Below, in pieces: positions 1 to 6,633 of a stretch of 10,038 nucleotides of DNA. Each line of letters begins with the position of its first letter. The stretch's first letter is position 1. Location of the stretch: NCBI GenBank assembly GCA_964411425.1, contig CAYPKW010000087.1, positions 1 to 10,038 on the forward strand, read 5' to 3'. A program made the position numbers and the translations under genes. The notes under the pieces were generated by a model, which did no database searches, had not been told where the DNA came from, and was given only the letters and a program-made list of their open reading frames with translations. Origin of the DNA: CAYPKW01 sp964411425 (GTDB taxonomy: Bacteria; Pseudomonadota; Alphaproteobacteria; Dongiales; Dongiaceae).

Positions 1-647
1 CCGCCCGCGCCCGCGCGCCGCGCGCGGCCGCCGAGGCCTCGGGGGGTGCGCTCGCGGCGGCCGCCCGCAGCCTGGACGAACTCGCCGAGGCGCTCGGCCT
101 GTTCGAGGGCTGCCCCTTGAAGCACACCGCCACCAACCTGGTGTTCGGCGACGGCAACCCGAACGCCCGGGTCATGCTGGTGGGCGAGGCGCCGGGGGCC
201 GAGGAGGACCGCGCCGGGCGCCCCTTCGTCGGCGTCAGCGGCCAGTTGCTCGACCGCATGATGGCGTGCATCGGCCTCGACCGGACCCGGTTCTACATCA
301 CCAACGTGGTGTACTGGCGCCCGCCCGGCAACCGGCAGCCGACCGCCGCCGAGGTGGCCGCCTGCCAGCCCTTCATCGAGCGCCACGTGGAGCTGGTTTC
401 GCCCGAGGTGCTGGTGCTGGTCGGCGGTGCCGCGGCCAAGACCATGCTGGCGCGCAACGAGGGCATCACCAAGCTGCGCGGCCGCTGGCTGCAGTACGAG
501 AGCACCGGCATGGCGCGCCCGATTCCGGCCATGGCGACCTATCACCCGGCCTTCCTATTACGCCAGCCGGCCCAGAAGCGGGATGCCTGGCGCGACCTGC
601 TGGCGCTGCGGGAAAAACTGGAGCAGCTCAAGATTATCAACAGGTAG
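1..647 (+). CDS. Uracil-DNA glycosylase, family 4 type (5' end missing)
   Basis: This enzyme removes uracil from DNA, the first step of base excision repair. The reading frame is open from the left edge of the window (codon phase starts at base 3), so the N-terminus lies outside; the first in-window residues are an Ala/Arg-rich linker, as often precedes the catalytic domain in alphaproteobacterial homologues. A TTG at 117 is not a convincing start, because the conserved segment FEGCPLK begins before it. Visible motifs are GEAPG (183-197), the segment GRPFVGVSGQLLDRM, RPPGNR just after 317, and the C-terminal YHPAFLLR with its histidine at 543-545. Family-4 enzymes normally hold a 4Fe-4S cluster with four cysteines. 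Here cysteines are seen at 111-113 and 363-365, but the other two ligand positions read Phe (102-104) and Trp (315-317). The stop TAG lies inside a 12-nt tandem repeat. The family call is firm; cluster status is open. Confidence 0.9.
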   Translation, partial: ARARAPRAAAEASGGALAAAARSLDELAEALGLFEGCPLKHTATNLVFGDGNPNARVMLVGEAPGAEEDRAGRPFVGVSGQLLDRMMACIGLDRTRFYITNVVYWRPPGNRQPTAAEVAACQPFIERHVELVSPEVLVLVGGAAAKTMLARNEGITKLRGRWLQYESTGMARPIPAMATYHPAFLLRQPAQKRDAWRDLLALREKLEQLKIINR

Positions 648-659
648 ATCAACAGGTTG
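636..659. repeat. Two-copy 12-nt tandem repeat over the UDG stop codon
   Basis: The units ATCAACAGGTAG (636-647) and ATCAACAGGTTG (648-659) are directly adjacent and differ at one base. The first unit encodes the last three residues (INR) and the TAG stop of the glycosylase; the second is the start of the non-coding gap. A small slippage duplication near the gene end is the simplest reading. Confidence 0.75.
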
Positions 660-694
660 TATGCATTCTGGGGAGTAACGTACTAGATATAGCC

Positions 695-723
695 TTGCTC
701 GGGGCGCGGGTTTCGATTATGAG
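695..723 (+). promoter_or_regulatory. Candidate promoter of the lytic transglycosylase gene
   Basis: TTGCTC (695-700) and TATGAG (718-723) are separated by 17 nt and match the sigma-70 consensus at three and four of six positions. The expected transcription start, near 730, falls next to the ATG at 732, so the message could be leaderless. The call comes from pattern only. The remaining gap from 660 to 694 shows no gene or clear terminator. Confidence 0.45.
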
Positions 724-731
724 TGGCCGCA

Positions 732-2294
732 ATGATTAACGTCCCCCGCCTCCTACCAAGCCTGAACCGGCCGCGCGGCCTGCTCATCGGCGTTGCCGCC
801 GCCATGCTGATCGGCGCCTCGGTGTCGCTCGCGGCGGAGGCGATCGGGATCCAGGCTCGGCCAGCGAGCGCCATCGACCTGCCGGGGCCGCTCGGCCGGG
901 CCGACGCCGAACGCTACCGCATGATCTTCGCCGTGCAAGAAGAGGGTTTGTGGCAGGTGGCCGACCGGCAAATCCGGAAGCTGTCCGACCGCTCGCTGAT
1001 GGGCCACGTGCTGGCGCAGCGCTACCTGCATCCGACCGCCTACCGCTCCCCCTACAAGGAGCTCGTCGCCTGGCTCGTCCTCTACGCCGACCACCCGCAG
1101 GCGTCGGAAATCCATGCGTTGGCCATGAAGCGCAAGCCTGCCGCGGCGGCCGCGCCGGACGACCCGCCGGCGCCGAGCAACCGCGCCGGGCCGCCGGAGA
1201 ACCACGTGGTCCCGCCGACCGCCGATTGGCTCGCGGGCCTGGCTGAGTGGCGCAAGGGCCGCTTGGCCGAAGCCGCGGCGCGCTTCGAGCTGGTGGCCGC
1301 TAACCGCGACAACCCGGCCTGGGAAGTAGCGGCCGGCGCTTATTGGGCGGCCCGTAGCCACCTCAAGGATGGACGCCCGGAGCGGGTCAGCACCTGGCTG
1401 AAGGCTGCCGCCAAGCATCGCGAAAGCTTCTATGGCCAGTTGGCCCGCCGCGCGCTTGGCATGGACCCGGGCTTCGATTTCGACTTGCAGCCCTTGGCCC
1501 CGTTCGAGGCCAAGAGCCTGCTCGCCACGACGCAAGGTCGGCGCGCGCTGGCCCTGCTGCAAGTGGGCCGGAGCGACGCGGCCGAGAACGAGTTGGTGAG
1601 CCTGCACGCCAAAGGGGGCGCCGAGTTCGACGATGCGCTGGCGACGCTCGCGCAGGCCGCCAACATGCCCGCTCTCTCGCTCAACCTGGCGGCCTTCTCC
1701 GGCGAACGCAAGGCGGCGTGGCTCGACGCCATGCGCTATCCCGTGCCGGCCTGGGCGCCGACGGACGGGTTCAAGGTGGACCGGGCGTTGCTTTACGCCT
1801 TCATGCGCCACGAATCGGGTTTCGATCCCGGGGCCGAGAGCCCGGCCGGCGCCAAAGGCCTGATGCAGCTCATGCCCGACACGGCCGACACGCTGACGGC
1901 CAAGGCCGACGACTTCGACGGCGCCGGCGAGCGCCGGCTGCTCGAGCCCGAGGTCAACCTGACGCTCGGCCAGAAATACGTCGCCAAGTTGCTGGCCGAA
2001 GCGGCGGTCGACGGCGACCTCATCCGCCTCGTCGCCGCGTACAACGCGGGGCCCGGCAAGCTCGCCCGGTGGCGGGGCGAGATCGACACCGGCGATCCGC
2101 TGCTGTTCCTCGAAAGCATGCCGTCCTTGGAGACCCGCACCTTCGTGCGGCGGGTGCTGTCGTCGCTGTGGATCTACCAGGAGCGGCTCGGCCAGGAAGC
2201 GCTGTCGCTCGACGCGCTCGCCGCCGGCGACTGGCCGGCCTACGTCCCGCAGGACGGCGGCGGCCCGCGGGTGGCGCAGTATGGCTCGGATTGA
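732..2294 (+). CDS. Soluble lytic murein transglycosylase (SLT domain)
   Basis: This enzyme cleaves the MurNAc-GlcNAc bond of peptidoglycan, forming 1,6-anhydro-muropeptides, and probably acts in the periplasm. The 520-residue protein starts with a signal-like segment: Arg-containing n-region, then a hydrophobic run from about residue 16 to 37 ending in Ala-rich sequence. An alpha-helical superhelix-type region follows (about 60-330), interrupted by a Pro/Ala-rich linker near residues 135-165. The C-terminal SLT domain carries the catalytic glutamate E361 in HESGFD, then GLMQLMP at 376-382 and AYNAGPG at 436-442, the three hallmark motifs of family 1 transglycosylases. I chose ATG 732 over the in-frame GTG at 723 because the candidate -10 element covers 718-723. 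The gene end overlaps moaB by 14 nt, so co-translation is likely. It resembles Slt70 in layout but is shorter (about 620 residues in E. coli). Confidence 0.9.
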   Translation: MINVPRLLPSLNRPRGLLIGVAAAMLIGASVSLAAEAIGIQARPASAIDLPGPLGRADAERYRMIFAVQEEGLWQVADRQIRKLSDRSLMGHVLAQRYLHPTAYRSPYKELVAWLVLYADHPQASEIHALAMKRKPAAAAAPDDPPAPSNRAGPPENHVVPPTADWLAGLAEWRKGRLAEAAARFELVAANRDNPAWEVAAGAYWAARSHLKDGRPERVSTWLKAAAKHRESFYGQLARRALGMDPGFDFDLQPLAPFEAKSLLATTQGRRALALLQVGRSDAAENELVSLHAKGGAEFDDALATLAQAANMPALSLNLAAFSGERKAAWLDAMRYPVPAWAPTDGFKVDRALLYAFMRHESGFDPGAESPAGAKGLMQLMPDTADTLTAKADDFDGAGERRLLEPEVNLTLGQKYVAKLLAEAAVDGDLIRLVAAYNAGPGKLARWRGEIDTGDPLLFLESMPSLETRTFVRRVLSSLWIYQERLGQEALSLDALAAGDWPAYVPQDGGGPRVAQYGSD

Positions 2295-2823
2295 CGAAGC
2301 CAAGCCCTTCCTGCCGGTCAACATCGCGGTCCTGACCGTATCCGATACCCGCGGCGCGGCGGACGACACCTCCGGCGATACCCTGGTCGATCTCATCCGG
2401 CGCGACGGGCACCGGCCGGCGGCGCGCGCCATCGTGCGCGACGAGGCGCCGGCCATCGTCGCCCAGTTGCGCGCCTGGATCGCCGATCCCGCCATCGACG
2501 TGGTGATCGCCACCGGGGGCACCGGAGTCACCGGGCGCGACGTGACGCCGGAGGCGTTTAAGTCTGTCTACGAAAAGGAGATAGAAGGCTTCGGCGAGCT
2601 GTTCCGGATGCTCAGCTACGACAAGGTGAAGACCTCGACCATCCAGTCGCGCGCCACCGGCGGAGTGGCCGGCGGCACCTACCTTTTCGCACTGCCCGGC
2701 TCGCCCGGCGCGTGCCGCGACGGCTGGGAGAGTATCCTGCGCTGGCAGCTCGACAGCCGCCACCGCCCCTGCAACCTGGTCGAGCTGATGCCGCGGCTGA
2801 AGGAGCATTTGAAGGGGGGATGA
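2281..2823 (+). CDS. moaB: Molybdenum cofactor biosynthesis protein MoaB/MogA type
   Basis: The protein belongs to the MoaB/MogA family, which binds molybdopterin; MogA members adenylylate it before molybdenum insertion, while the exact role of MoaB differs among bacteria. It is 180 residues, close to the 170 of E. coli MoaB, and cytosolic. Visible motifs are the N-terminal beta strand ending in SDTRG (21-25), TGGTG at 78-82 followed by VTGRDVTPE, and GGTYLFALPGSPGACRDGW near the C-terminus, which together make the molybdopterin-binding fold. The ATG sits inside the end of the transglycosylase gene in another frame with no clear Shine-Dalgarno, so it is probably translated by coupling with that gene. 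No other molybdenum cofactor gene is in the window, so the pairing with a cell-wall enzyme looks like transcriptional convenience rather than shared function. MoaB and MogA cannot be told apart with certainty by eye. Confidence 0.9.
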   Translation: MARIDEAKPFLPVNIAVLTVSDTRGAADDTSGDTLVDLIRRDGHRPAARAIVRDEAPAIVAQLRAWIADPAIDVVIATGGTGVTGRDVTPEAFKSVYEKEIEGFGELFRMLSYDKVKTSTIQSRATGGVAGGTYLFALPGSPGACRDGWESILRWQLDSRHRPCNLVELMPRLKEHLKGG

Positions 2824-2838
2824 TGCCACTGCACGTAT

Positions 2839-2853
2839 GTTCTTGAAATGTTC
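2839..2853 (+). promoter_or_regulatory. Putative LexA operator (SOS box), GTTC-N7-GTTC
   Basis: The bases read GTTC (2839-2842), seven spacer bases, then GTTC (2850-2853), an exact match to the direct-repeat operator recognised by alphaproteobacterial LexA. It lies 26 nt before the radical SAM start codon and overlaps the candidate -35 element TTGAAA, where a repressor would block RNA polymerase. I saw no other perfect copy in the window. LexA binding itself is inferred. Confidence 0.65.
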
Positions 2854-2871
2854 CGGACGGCAAGATACGCT
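2843..2871 (+). promoter_or_regulatory. Candidate promoter of the radical SAM gene
   Basis: TTGAAA (2843-2848, five of six to the -35 consensus) and TACGCT (2866-2871, three of six but keeping the key TA...T) are 17 nt apart. The expected start near 2878 is next to the ATG at 2880, and no Shine-Dalgarno precedes that ATG, so the transcript may be leaderless. The -35 lies within the putative LexA box. Confidence 0.5.
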
Positions 2872-2879
2872 CGCGTGCC

Positions 2880-3971
2880 ATGCTCGACCATCCGCCGCCT
2901 GTTCCCTACGACCGAGCGCGCAAAGGACGCGGGGCGGCCAGCAACCGCTCTGGCCGCTACGAAGCGAAAGCGCACGAAGCGTTCGACGATGGTTGGGGCG
3001 CGGCCGAGGACGACGAGCCGCCGCCCTTGCGCACGACCGTTACCCGCGACGCGAGCCGCGGTGCAATTACCTACAACGATTCCCCCGACATTCCGTTCGA
3101 CCGCTCGATCAATCCTTACCGTGGCTGCGAGCACGGCTGCGTCTACTGCTTCGCGCGGCCCACGCATGCGTACCTGGGGCTGTCGCCCGGCCTTGATTTC
3201 GAGACCCGGCTGTTCGCGAAGCCCGATGCGCCCGAGCTGCTGCGGGCCGAGCTGGCGAAGCCGGGTTACCGGCCGGCGTTGATCGCGCTCGGCACCAACA
3301 CCGATCCCTATCAGCCGATCGAGCGGCAACACCGCATTACGCGGCGCATCCTCGAAGTGCTCGCCGCCTGCAGCCATCCGATCGGCATCGTCACCAAGTC
3401 GGCATTGGTGCAGCGCGACATCGACATCCTGGCGCCGATGGCGGCGCGCGGCCTCGCCCATGTCTCGATCTCGCTCACCACGCTCGACCGCGAGCTGGCG
3501 CGCAAGTTGGAGCCGCGCGCGGCAACGCCGCAGAAGCGCCTCGACACGATGCGGGCGCTGCACGAAGCCGGCATACCGGCGGGCGTCATGACGGCGCCGA
3601 TCATCCCAGCGCTCAACGACTGGGAGTTGGAGCGCCTGCTCGCCGCGGCGGCCGACGCGGGCGCCGGCGCGGCCGGCTACGTGTTGCTCCGCCTGCCGCT
3701 CGAGATCAGGGACCTGTTCGAGGAATGGCTGGCGCTGCACGCGCCCATGAAATCGGCGCGCGTGCTCGACCTCGTGCGCCAGACGCGCGGCGGCGCGCTG
3801 TACGACCCCGCCTTCGGGCGGCGCATGAAGGGCGCCGGCCCCTATGCCGACCTGATCGCGCGGCGGTTCGCGCTCGCCTGCAAGCGCCTCGGGCTTAACC
3901 GCCAACGTTGGGATCTCGACGTGTCGCAGTTCCGCCCGCCGCGCCCCGCCGGCCAGCTCGACCTGTTCTGA
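2880..3971 (+). CDS. PA0069-type radical SAM protein (SplB-related, COG1533-like)
   Basis: This is a radical SAM enzyme of the group often annotated as DNA repair photolyase-like because of resemblance to spore photolyase SplB; the true substrate of the PA0069 branch is not known to me. The 363-residue protein has a charged N-terminal arm (1-45), then TYNDSPDIPFDRSINPYRGC leading into the cluster motif C83-x3-C87-x2-C90 (CEHGCVYC), which binds the 4Fe-4S cluster that cleaves S-adenosylmethionine. Later landmarks are ALGTNTDPYQPIE, IVTKSALVQRDIDIL and SLTTLDRELARKLEPR, typical of the TIM-barrel core of this group, and a C-terminal tail ending QLDLF. It is predicted to be cytosolic. The start at 2880 fits a leaderless transcript. 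The putative LexA box just upstream suggests induction by DNA damage, which would suit a repair role, but that is inference. Confidence 0.88.
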   Translation: MLDHPPPVPYDRARKGRGAASNRSGRYEAKAHEAFDDGWGAAEDDEPPPLRTTVTRDASRGAITYNDSPDIPFDRSINPYRGCEHGCVYCFARPTHAYLGLSPGLDFETRLFAKPDAPELLRAELAKPGYRPALIALGTNTDPYQPIERQHRITRRILEVLAACSHPIGIVTKSALVQRDIDILAPMAARGLAHVSISLTTLDRELARKLEPRAATPQKRLDTMRALHEAGIPAGVMTAPIIPALNDWELERLLAAAADAGAGAAGYVLLRLPLEIRDLFEEWLALHAPMKSARVLDLVRQTRGGALYDPAFGRRMKGAGPYADLIARRFALACKRLGLNRQRWDLDVSQFRPPRPAGQLDLF

Positions 3972-3993
3972 GCGCGGCGATCTTTGTTAGACT
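3966..3993 (+). promoter_or_regulatory. Candidate promoter of rnhB (weak -35)
   Basis: TAGACT (3988-3993) matches the -10 consensus at four of six positions and ends nine nt before the rnhB ATG. A poor -35 (TTCTGA, 3966-3971, spacing 16) overlaps the end of the radical SAM gene. No Shine-Dalgarno precedes the ATG, consistent with a leaderless start. Confidence 0.4.
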
Positions 3994-4002
3994 GCGGGCG
4001 CG

Positions 4003-4626
4003 ATGCCGGATTTCGCATTCGAGGAGCAAGCCTGGCGACGAGGTGCCACGCCCGTCGCTGGCGTCGACGAGGCCGGGCGGGGCCCGTGGGCGGGACCGGT
4101 GTTCGCGGCCGCCGTGGCGTTCGGCCGGCGCGCGCTGCCCGAAGAACTCATCGGCCGGCTCGACGATTCGAAACTGCTGTCGCGCGCGTGGCGCGAGCGG
4201 CTCTACCCGCTCATCCTGTCGCACGCCCAAATCGGAGTAGGGCAAGCGAGCGTGGTCGAGATCGACCGGCTCAACATCCTCGCCGCCACCATGCTCGCCA
4301 TGCGGCGCGCCGTCGCCGCGTTGGCGTCGGCGCCGCGCCTCGCGCTCGTCGACGGCAATGCCGCGCCCGAGCTCGACTGCGAGGTGCGCACCGTGGTCGG
4401 CGGCGACGGCCGCTCGTTCTCCATCGCCGCCGCCTCCGTCGTCGCCAAGGTGACCCGCGACCGGCACATGGCAACCTTGGCGGCGCGCCATCCCGGCTAC
4501 GGCTGGGAGCGCAACGCCGGTTACGGCACGCCCGAGCACCGCGCCGCTCTGAGGCATCTGGGCGTCAGCGCCGAGCACCGCCATTCTTTTCGGCCAATTT
4601 CTGAGCTTCTTGCTGTAATGAATTGA
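4003..4626 (+). CDS. rnhB: Ribonuclease HII
   Basis: RNase HII cuts RNA in RNA-DNA hybrids and nicks 5' of single ribonucleotides embedded in DNA, starting ribonucleotide excision repair. The 207-residue protein matches the usual bacterial length. The diagnostic motif GVDEAGRGPWAGPV lies at 20-33 and supplies catalytic D22 and E23; D117 in LVDGN is the third acidic residue, and D135 in GGDG is the likely fourth, from the spacing in bacterial enzymes. The conserved block SIAAASVVAKVTRDR follows, and GYGTPEH and HRHSFRP close the protein. The ATG is nine nt after a -10-like element with no Shine-Dalgarno. The TGA stop at 4624-4626 overlaps a GANTC site belonging to the ccrM upstream region. rnhB directly upstream of ccrM is a familiar arrangement in alphaproteobacteria. 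Confidence 0.95.
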   Translation: MPDFAFEEQAWRRGATPVAGVDEAGRGPWAGPVFAAAVAFGRRALPEELIGRLDDSKLLSRAWRERLYPLILSHAQIGVGQASVVEIDRLNILAATMLAMRRAVAALASAPRLALVDGNAAPELDCEVRTVVGGDGRSFSIAAASVVAKVTRDRHMATLAARHPGYGWERNAGYGTPEHRAALRHLGVSAEHRHSFRPISELLAVMN

Positions 4627-4629
4627 ATC
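4625..4629. promoter_or_regulatory. GANTC methylation site (GAATC) upstream of ccrM
   Basis: GAATC fits the CcrM recognition sequence GANTC. It overlaps the last two bases of the rnhB stop codon and lies 10 nt before the candidate ccrM -35 element. In Caulobacter, GANTC sites in the ccrM leader link transcription to methylation state; the same role here is inferred. Confidence 0.6.
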
Positions 4630-4639
4630 AAAAAGCCTA

Positions 4640-4668
4640 TTGACGACTAACTTCGCCTGACTCATGCT
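4640..4668 (+). promoter_or_regulatory. Candidate ccrM promoter
   Basis: TTGACG (4640-4645, five of six to consensus) and CATGCT (4663-4668, three of six) are 17 nt apart. The predicted start near 4675 is beside the ATG at 4677, so a leaderless message is plausible. I found no TTAA-N7-TTAA CtrA site in the gap. Confidence 0.5.
4659..4663. promoter_or_regulatory. GANTC methylation site (GACTC) abutting the ccrM -10 element
   Basis: This second GANTC site shares its last base with the candidate -10 hexamer (4663-4668). Methylation of its adenines could alter polymerase or regulator binding at the promoter. It is 34 nt from the first site, start to start. Confidence 0.6.
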
Positions 4669-4676
4669 GCCAAGCC

Positions 4677-5780
4677 ATGGGGGGGAAGCCTGAGACTGCC
4701 GTGGCCGACGAGGCCGCCGGCGACATCCTGGTCGGCGACTGCCGCGCCGTCATGGCCGGGCTTCCCGAACGCTCGGTCGATCTCGTCTTCGCCGATCCGC
4801 CCTACAACCTGCAACTCGCGGGCGACCTGCGCCGGCCCAACCACAGCCTGGTGGAGGGCGTGGCGGAGGACTGGGACAAGTTCGCCGATGCCGCCGCCTA
4901 CGACCGCTTCACCCTCGAATGGCTCCAGGCCGCGCGCCGGGTGCTGAAGGACGACGGCGCGCTGTGGGCGATCGGCACCTATCACAACATCTTCCGCGTC
5001 GGCGCGCGGCTGCAGGATTTGGGCTTCTGGATTCTCAACGACGTGGTGTGGCGCAAGACCAATCCGATGCCGAACTTCCGCGGCCGGCGCTTTACCAACG
5101 CGCACGAGACGCTGATCTGGTGCGCGAAGAGCCGCGCCGCCCGCTACACCTTCAACTACGAGGCGATGAAGGCGCTCAACGAGGACTTGCAGATGCGCAG
5201 CGACTGGCTGCTGCCGATCTGCGGCGGACCGGAACGCCTCAGGGAAGCCGACGGGCGCAAGGCGCACCCGACCCAGAAGCCGGAGGCGCTCCTGCACCGG
5301 GTGATCCTGGCGAGCACCAGGCCGGGGGACGTGGTCCTCGATCCCTTCTTCGGCACCGGCACCAGCGGCGCGGTTGCCAAGCGTCTCGGCCGGCGCTTCA
5401 TCGGCATCGAGCGCGACGCCGGCTATGCCGCCGCCGCGCGCGGGCGGCTCGCCCTGGTGCGCCCGCCGGCGGACGCCAGCCTGGTCGCGACGCCCTCGAA
5501 GCGCGAGGAGCCGCGCATCCCGTTCGGCTGGCTGATCGAACGGGGGCTGATCGCCCCGGGCACCGTATTGGTGAGCCCCAATAGCCGATGGCACGCCAAG
5601 GTGCGCGCCGACGGCACGTTGATCGCGGCCGAGCACCGCGGCTCCATCCACCGCGTGGGCGCGCTGGTGCAGGGCGCTCCCGCGTGCAACGGCTGGCAGT
5701 TCTGGTGCCTGCGGACGGACGACGGGCGGCTCGTTCCGATCGACCTGCTGCGCCAGCGCGTGCGGGCCGAACTGTCGTAA
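4677..5780 (+). CDS. ccrM: Cell-cycle regulated DNA adenine methyltransferase CcrM (GANTC)
   Basis: CcrM transfers a methyl group from S-adenosylmethionine to N6 of adenine in GANTC and, in alphaproteobacteria, couples gene expression to replication progress. The 367-residue protein is near the 358 of the Caulobacter enzyme. The catalytic motif DPPYNLQL starts at D40, with the cofactor motif DPFFGTGT at 222-229 after it, the order of beta-class amino methyltransferases. FRGRRFTNAHETLIW and the HPTQKP segment are typical of the GANTC branch. A C-terminal RAMA-type domain (about 279-350, starting PRIPFGWLIERG, ending GWQFWCL) is characteristic of CcrM and related HinfI-like enzymes. It is an orphan: no restriction endonuclease gene is adjacent. 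The short gap from rnhB holds two GANTC sites. It ends 29 nt from the convergent hydratase gene. Confidence 0.95.
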   Translation: MGGKPETAVADEAAGDILVGDCRAVMAGLPERSVDLVFADPPYNLQLAGDLRRPNHSLVEGVAEDWDKFADAAAYDRFTLEWLQAARRVLKDDGALWAIGTYHNIFRVGARLQDLGFWILNDVVWRKTNPMPNFRGRRFTNAHETLIWCAKSRAARYTFNYEAMKALNEDLQMRSDWLLPICGGPERLREADGRKAHPTQKPEALLHRVILASTRPGDVVLDPFFGTGTSGAVAKRLGRRFIGIERDAGYAAAARGRLALVRPPADASLVATPSKREEPRIPFGWLIERGLIAPGTVLVSPNSRWHAKVRADGTLIAAEHRGSIHRVGALVQGAPACNGWQFWCLRTDDGRLVPIDLLRQRVRAELS

Positions 5781-5809
5781 CCCGCGCGCCCGGACGAAAT
5801 TCCGATTGA

Positions 5810-6613
5810 TCAGTAACCCTTGAAGCGGGGCTCGCGCTTGTCGAAGAAGGCGGCCACGCCTTCGCGATGATCCTCGCTCATCGCCATCACCACCAGTGCC
5901 TCGGTCTCGAAGTTCAGCATGGTCTCGAGCGAGGCCTCGAGGCCGCGGTCGAGCATGGTCTTGTGCAGTTGCACGGCAAGCGGCGCCCGGCTCGCGATGC
6001 GCCGGGCAAGCGACTCCGCCGCCGCAGGCAGCTCCGCGTCGGGCACGACGCGGTTGACGAGGCCGATCGCCTCGGCGCGCCGCGCATCGATGAACTCGCC
6101 CGTGTAGGCGAGCTCGCGCGCCCGCGCCAAGCCTACCTTGCGGGCGAGGAAGAAGGTGCCGCCATTCGTGATGGTGACGCCCACGTTCACCTCGGGGAAA
6201 CCGAACCGGGCGCTGTCGCCGGCCACCACCAAGTCGCAGGCGCAGGTCACCTCGCAGCCGGCGCCCACCGCGTAGCCCTGCACCGCGGCGAGCACCGGAA
6301 AGCGCGCCCTGCGAATGGCCCGCGTGGTTTCCTGAAGGAATTTCTGCAGCTCGTGCAGTTGTCCCGGCCTGAAGCTGCCATCGTCGATCCCGCGCGCGTG
6401 CTCGCGCATCTCGCCGACGTCGTGGCCGGCGAGGAAGGCGCGCCCTTCGCCGGCCAGGATGAGGACCCTGATCGCCGGGTCGCGCTCGAGGAGCGCCAGC
6501 TTCTCGCCCATCTCGCGCCAGGAATCGATGGTCATGGCGTTGAGCTTTTCCGGGCGATCGAAGATCAGCCAGGCGATCTGGCCATCGGTACGGGTGCGGA
6601 TCATCTCGCCCAT
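5810..6613 (-). CDS. Enoyl-CoA hydratase/isomerase (crotonase family)
   Basis: This crotonase-fold enzyme probably hydrates or isomerises an enoyl-CoA made from the product of the ligase encoded just upstream. The 267-residue protein shows the first oxyanion-hole segment FLAGHDVGEM (60-69) and the second in GYAVGAGCE, with both catalytic glutamates of true hydratases present: E121 in GCE and E141 in FPEV. It is predicted to be cytosolic. I chose ATG at 6613 because AGGGAG lies eight nt before it; an alternative GTG at 6637 would overlap the ligase stop as GTGA but has no good site of its own. Resemblance is to CaiD-like and general paaG/echA-type hydratases, and the precise substrate cannot be read from sequence. 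Confidence 0.88.
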   Translation of the reverse strand: MGEMIRTRTDGQIAWLIFDRPEKLNAMTIDSWREMGEKLALLERDPAIRVLILAGEGRAFLAGHDVGEMREHARGIDDGSFRPGQLHELQKFLQETTRAIRRARFPVLAAVQGYAVGAGCEVTCACDLVVAGDSARFGFPEVNVGVTITNGGTFFLARKVGLARARELAYTGEFIDARRAEAIGLVNRVVPDAELPAAAESLARRIASRAPLAVQLHKTMLDRGLEASLETMLNFETEALVVMAMSEDHREGVAAFFDKREPRFKGY

Positions 6614-6621
6614 GGGCGTTG

Positions 6622-6627
6622 CTCCCT
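6622..6627 (-). promoter_or_regulatory. Strong ribosome binding site of the hydratase gene
   Basis: On the - strand AGGGAG is followed by eight nt and then the ATG at 6613. This is the clearest Shine-Dalgarno in the window. It decides the start in favour of 6613 over the GTG at 6637 and contrasts with the genes elsewhere that seem to lack a leader. Confidence 0.65.
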
Positions 6628-6633
6628 TCTCCG

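Noticed and set aside
634..642. TTATCAACA, one base from a DnaA box
   Set aside because: A single near match without clustered boxes or other origin features; it is part of the coding tandem repeat.
753..2531. Long open frame on the - strand antisense to the transglycosylase and moaB
   Set aside because: Composition is Arg/Gly/Ala-rich without domain motifs; it is a GC-driven shadow of the clear + strand genes.
2981..2995. GTTC-N7-GTTG inside the radical SAM gene, resembling a second LexA box
   Set aside because: One base off consensus and within coding sequence about 100 nt downstream of the ATG; chance is likely.
2679..3905. Long - strand open frame antisense to the radical SAM gene
   Set aside because: No recognisable motifs, while the + strand protein has an intact CxxxCxxC site and family landmarks.
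5791..5804. Small hairpin CGGA-N6-TCCG between the convergent ccrM and hydratase genes as a terminator
   Set aside because: Stem of only four pairs and no T-run on either side.
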